64,000 nucleotides of DNA from Lewinellaceae bacterium (GTDB taxonomy: Bacteria > Bacteroidota > Bacteroidia > Chitinophagales > Saprospiraceae), in NCBI GenBank assembly GCA_020636045.1, contig JACJYP010000008.1, positions 62,001 through 126,000 of the forward strand, read 5' to 3'. A model generated the notes under the pieces. The model searched no databases. It was not told where the DNA came from and saw only the letters and a program-made list of their open reading frames with translations. Positions 61,330-64,000 of the stretch are shown here, in pieces. Within the stretch, counting starts at the first letter, position 1. The number at the start of each line of letters is the position of its first letter. A program made the position numbers and the translations under genes.

Positions 61330-62193
61330 ATGCTGCAAGAAGAGACCATCAGAACCCGCGACGGTCAGCAAATAGGCCTGAGCATCTTCCGGCCGGAGGG
61401 CGATCCTCCGGACCGCGTGGTGCTTATTGGCCCCGGCGCAGGTATGGAGCAGTCATTCTACAAGCCGATCGCGCTGTTTTTGGTATCGCACGGCATGGCG
61501 GCAGTCACGTTCGACTATCGCGGCACGGGCCGCTCGCGGAACGGGCGCCTGCGCCACTTCAGGGCTACCCTGAAACAATGGGGCACCCACGACCTCGACG
61601 CGGTGCTGCTGTATGTGAAAAAAGAATTTCCCAGGCAGGAACTGATCATGCTCGGCCATTGCCTGAGCGGCGAGATCGCAGGCATCGCGCCGGCAAGTGA
61701 AAACATCGACCGCATGATCCTGGTCAACAGCGCGCTTTCCTGCTGGCGTTTATGGCCCCGCAGCAGCCAACCCAAAATTATGCTGATGAAAATGCTGGCG
61801 CCCGTGGTCAGCAGCCTGTACGGTTATTATCCCGGCAATACCCTGCATTTCATGCGCGACATGCCCAAAGGCGTGGTCACGGAATTTTCCAACTGGTGCA
61901 ACCTGCCCAACGGCCTGTTCGACCTTTTTCCCGACAATAATTATCGAAAACTCAGCATCCCGATCCTGGCTTACAGTTTTGCCGACGACTGGTTTTCACC
62001 CGTGAAAGCCGTTTCGGCCCTTTTGGAGCATTTCAAAAACGCGCGCATCCGCTGGTTGCACCTGCAACCCTCCGAAGTTGGGAAAAGTGCGATCGGACAC
62101 GACGGTTTCTTTGAACCCGGGAACGAATCGCTGTGGCAGGACATGATCGACTGGATCGGAAAACCCGAACCGGCGAAAGGATATTTTTATTAA
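61330..62193 (+). CDS. Alpha/beta hydrolase, COG4757 type, with Cys in place of Ser
   Basis: A 287-residue protein. It follows the COG4757 group from end to end as I remember it: TFDYRGTGRSRNGRLRHF near 60, YGYYPGNTLHFMRDMPKGV near 160, and the acid/His region SFADDWFSPVKAVSALLEHF...AIGHDGFF. The nucleophile elbow reads GHCLSGE with Cys111 where the family has Ser (GHSxGG). Activity may thus be altered. Reaction unknown. It is followed 25 nt later by the PLP decarboxylase gene and is probably in an operon with it. Confidence 0.88.
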   Translation: MLQEETIRTRDGQQIGLSIFRPEGDPPDRVVLIGPGAGMEQSFYKPIALFLVSHGMAAVTFDYRGTGRSRNGRLRHFRATLKQWGTHDLDAVLLYVKKEFPRQELIMLGHCLSGEIAGIAPASENIDRMILVNSALSCWRLWPRSSQPKIMLMKMLAPVVSSLYGYYPGNTLHFMRDMPKGVVTEFSNWCNLPNGLFDLFPDNNYRKLSIPILAYSFADDWFSPVKAVSALLEHFKNARIRWLHLQPSEVGKSAIGHDGFFEPGNESLWQDMIDWIGKPEPAKGYFY

Positions 62194-62218
62194 ACGATCA
62201 TAAAAACCCAACTGACAA

Positions 62219-63670
62219 ATGTCAAACAGACCCGAGCTCAGCCTCGATCCCCAAAACTGGGATACCCTGAAACAGATCGGCCACCAGATGGTCGATGACA
62301 TGTTCGACTACCTGAACAATATTCGCAACGAACCGGTGTGGCGGCCGGTGCCCGAACGATCAAAAGAATATTTCGAAGAAGACCTGCCTCAACGCCCGCA
62401 GGACATCGCTTCTTTGTACGAAGCCTTCAAGACACATATCCTGCCTTATCCGCAGGGCAATATTCACCCCCGGTTCTGGGGCTGGGTGATGGGCAGCGGC
62501 ACTCCCGTGGCCATGCTGGCGGAAATGCTGGCCGCCGCCATGAACTCCAACGTTTGCATCGACGGGCAAGCCGCAGTACTTGTGGAGCAACAGGTGCTGA
62601 ACTGGTGCAAACAACTGGTCGGCTTCCCCGAAACCGCTTCAGGCTTGCTCACCAGCGGCGCTTCGATGGCCAACCTGACTGCGCTGATCGCTGCGCGCGA
62701 GCACATTTCCGGGGGTTCCGTCCGTCGCCTGGGCTTGCAGGCCGAGCCCAACAGAATGGTGCTGTATTGCTCGATGGAAGCCCATCATTGCATTCGCAAA
62801 GCAGCCGAGGTCATGGGTCTCGGCGCCGCTTCGGTTTCCATGATCCCCGTCGACGACCAATACCGCATGCGCACGGACCTGCTGGAAGAGATCATACAAA
62901 ACGACCTGGCAGCCGGACGCTTCCCCTTTTGCATCGTCGGAAATGCCGGCACGGTCAATACCGGCGCCATCGACCCGCTTTCAGAATTGGCAGCACTCGC
63001 GCGCAAATACAGCCTGTGGTTCCACATCGACGGCGCCTTCGGGGCATTTGCCCGCAATATTCCCGAATACGCGGATACACTGGCGGCAATTGGAGAAGCG
63101 GACAGCCTCGCTTTCGACCTGCACAAATGGATGAGTGTGCCCTATGAGGCGGGATGCGTGCTGATCCGAGATGAAACGGCCCACCGCAAGGCATATGAAC
63201 AGACGGCGAATTACCTGATCCGCCACGAACGGCAGCAGGGTTCCGGGCAGTTTTCCTTCGGCGACTACGGCATTGAACTGTCGCGCGGTTTCAAGGCCCT
63301 GAAAGTATGGATGACCCTGAAGCATTACGGCGCATTCGCATTTACCGCCCTGATCAAACAAAACATCGCGCAGGCCCGCTACCTGAGCGAGTCGGTGCAA
63401 CAGCACCCGCAGTTGGAACTGACGGCACCCACGGCACTCAATATTGTGTGTTTCAGATATGTGCGCCCCGGGTGGCCGGAGGAAAAGACGCGGGCCGTGA
63501 ACCAGGAGATCATGCTTCACATGCGTGAAAAAGGGGCTGCGATCGTTTCGGCCACGATCCTGAAAGGCCGTTACACCTTGCGGGCCGCCATCGTCAACCA
63601 CCGTAGCCGCATGGAGGATTTTGATTTTCTGGTAGAACAGGTTGTGCGCAACGGCCACGAGCTCGGATAA
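62219..63670 (+). CDS. PLP-dependent group II decarboxylase
   Basis: A 483-residue fold-type I enzyme. The PLP lysine is about K303 in FDLHKWMSVPYEAG; upstream are LLTSGASMANLTALIAARE, GNAGTVNTGAIDP and HIDGAFGAF, which bind the cofactor. The arrangement is that of aromatic-L-amino-acid/tyrosine decarboxylases, though the substrate specificity cannot be deduced. It probably converts an amino acid to the amine. Confidence 0.94.
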   Translation: MSNRPELSLDPQNWDTLKQIGHQMVDDMFDYLNNIRNEPVWRPVPERSKEYFEEDLPQRPQDIASLYEAFKTHILPYPQGNIHPRFWGWVMGSGTPVAMLAEMLAAAMNSNVCIDGQAAVLVEQQVLNWCKQLVGFPETASGLLTSGASMANLTALIAAREHISGGSVRRLGLQAEPNRMVLYCSMEAHHCIRKAAEVMGLGAASVSMIPVDDQYRMRTDLLEEIIQNDLAAGRFPFCIVGNAGTVNTGAIDPLSELAALARKYSLWFHIDGAFGAFARNIPEYADTLAAIGEADSLAFDLHKWMSVPYEAGCVLIRDETAHRKAYEQTANYLIRHERQQGSGQFSFGDYGIELSRGFKALKVWMTLKHYGAFAFTALIKQNIAQARYLSESVQQHPQLELTAPTALNIVCFRYVRPGWPEEKTRAVNQEIMLHMREKGAAIVSATILKGRYTLRAAIVNHRSRMEDFDFLVEQVVRNGHELG

Positions 63671-63745
63671 CCGTTTAAAAACTGCCATTTCCGATATTTT
63701 TGTTCATTATGTCGGAATCGGCAGGGGTTAAAAACAGGAGCGTCT

Positions 63746-63753
63746 TATGTTTG
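63746..63753 (+). promoter_or_regulatory. -7 promoter box of the last gene
   Basis: TATGTTTG, exact TAnnTTTG, 24 nt before the ATG at 63778. A second match, TATTTTTG, lies at 63695-63702. Confidence 0.45.
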
Positions 63754-63777
63754 CAGACAATCAAAATTTTTTCGGTT

Positions 63778-64000
63778 ATGCGCAAACATCTGACGCTCCT
63801 GCTTCTTTGCTGCAGCTTTTGCCTTGCAGCCCAGATCCCTGTAAAATATACCCTCCCACCATGCGGCACGGCGCCCGGGATCAGCCCCTGGCTGAAAGAC
63901 TACGCCTCCAGGCCGCAGGAATTTGTTTCCGCACGCTCCCTGGATACCCTGTATGTCGGCATTCAACTGCACCTGCTCGCCAGGGACAACGGTACGGGGC
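63778..64000 (+). CDS. Secreted protein, N-terminal fragment
   Basis: The first 74 codons of a gene that runs past the right edge. It starts MRKHLTLLLLCCSFCLAAQ, a clear signal peptide cut near AAQ, followed by IPVKYTLPPCGTAPGISPW and later SLDTLYVGIQLHLLARDNGTG. The 'TLYVGIQLHLLARDNGTG' wording is often seen at the start of secreted Bacteroidota proteins, including metallopeptidases with sorting domains, but the visible part is too short to assign a family. Confidence 0.75.
   Translation, partial: MRKHLTLLLLCCSFCLAAQIPVKYTLPPCGTAPGISPWLKDYASRPQEFVSARSLDTLYVGIQLHLLARDNGTG

Overview
The window looks like chromosomal DNA of a Bacteroidota bacterium, probably from the Saprospirales/Chitinophagales side. 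The evidence is the family content (BatA-like von Willebrand protein, CRTAC1/UnbV FG-GAP lipoprotein, two-component propeller kinase, LytTR regulator, many lipoboxes), the near absence of Shine-Dalgarno sequences, and repeated matches to the Bacteroidota -7 promoter box TAnnTTTG. Most of the sequence is GC-rich and tightly packed with genes. I saw no rRNA, tRNA, CRISPR array, transposase or prophage gene. The genus is not determined. Layout: 1-4.0 kb is the rod-shape cluster on the minus strand (start of a PBP2-like gene, mreD, mreC, mreB) followed by an M16 protein lacking the zinc motif; dnaN is at 4.15-5.27 kb. From 5.3 to 12.5 kb lies an accessory stretch with visibly AT-rich parts: a coiled-coil membrane protein, a NACHT NTPase with long glycine-zipper membrane arrays, an XRE regulator with a small helical partner, two small membrane proteins, an ATP-grasp protein, and a 42-bp tandem-repeat array. 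From 12.5 to 21.6 kb there are secreted or lipid-anchored proteins, an EamA transporter, an AraC-headed minus-strand cluster (cupin, Tat-exported alcohol dehydrogenase, cupin, tautomerase), a von Willebrand protein, and several short inverted-repeat elements. From 21.6 to 39.4 kb are mostly housekeeping genes: thyA, the E2 and homodimeric E1 components of a 2-oxoacid (pyruvate) dehydrogenase, pepD, a quinone oxidoreductase, a TIR-like membrane protein, a coiled-coil/PspA-like pair, DoxX and ubiX. From 39.6 to 56.6 kb are a giant FG-GAP lipoprotein, a double AAA+ CbxX/CfxQ ATPase, ferredoxin-iscX-kdsC, UbiA-type prenyltransferase, maf, a glycosyltransferase, fabH, a DUF2520 protein, an N-acetylmuramoyl-alanine amidase, DinB-like and MddA-like proteins. 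From 56.9 to 64 kb are a propeller histidine kinase and its LytTR response regulator, separated by a striking 10-copy 21-bp tandem repeat, then a COG4757-like hydrolase, a PLP decarboxylase, and the start of a secreted protein. The most notable unexplained signals are: (1) two intergenic tandem arrays 48 kb apart (12155-12421 and 60128-60337) that appear to be inverted-orientation members of one 21-bp repeat family; (2) the NACHT/glycine-zipper protein and its neighbours, a plausible but unproven defence locus; (3) a family of about 150-bp nested-palindrome elements with a shared TCTATAAAC-plus-CCCCTnnGGGG end; and (4) a 175-bp MITE-like element with perfect 16-bp terminal inverted repeats that supplies the stop codon of the alcohol dehydrogenase.
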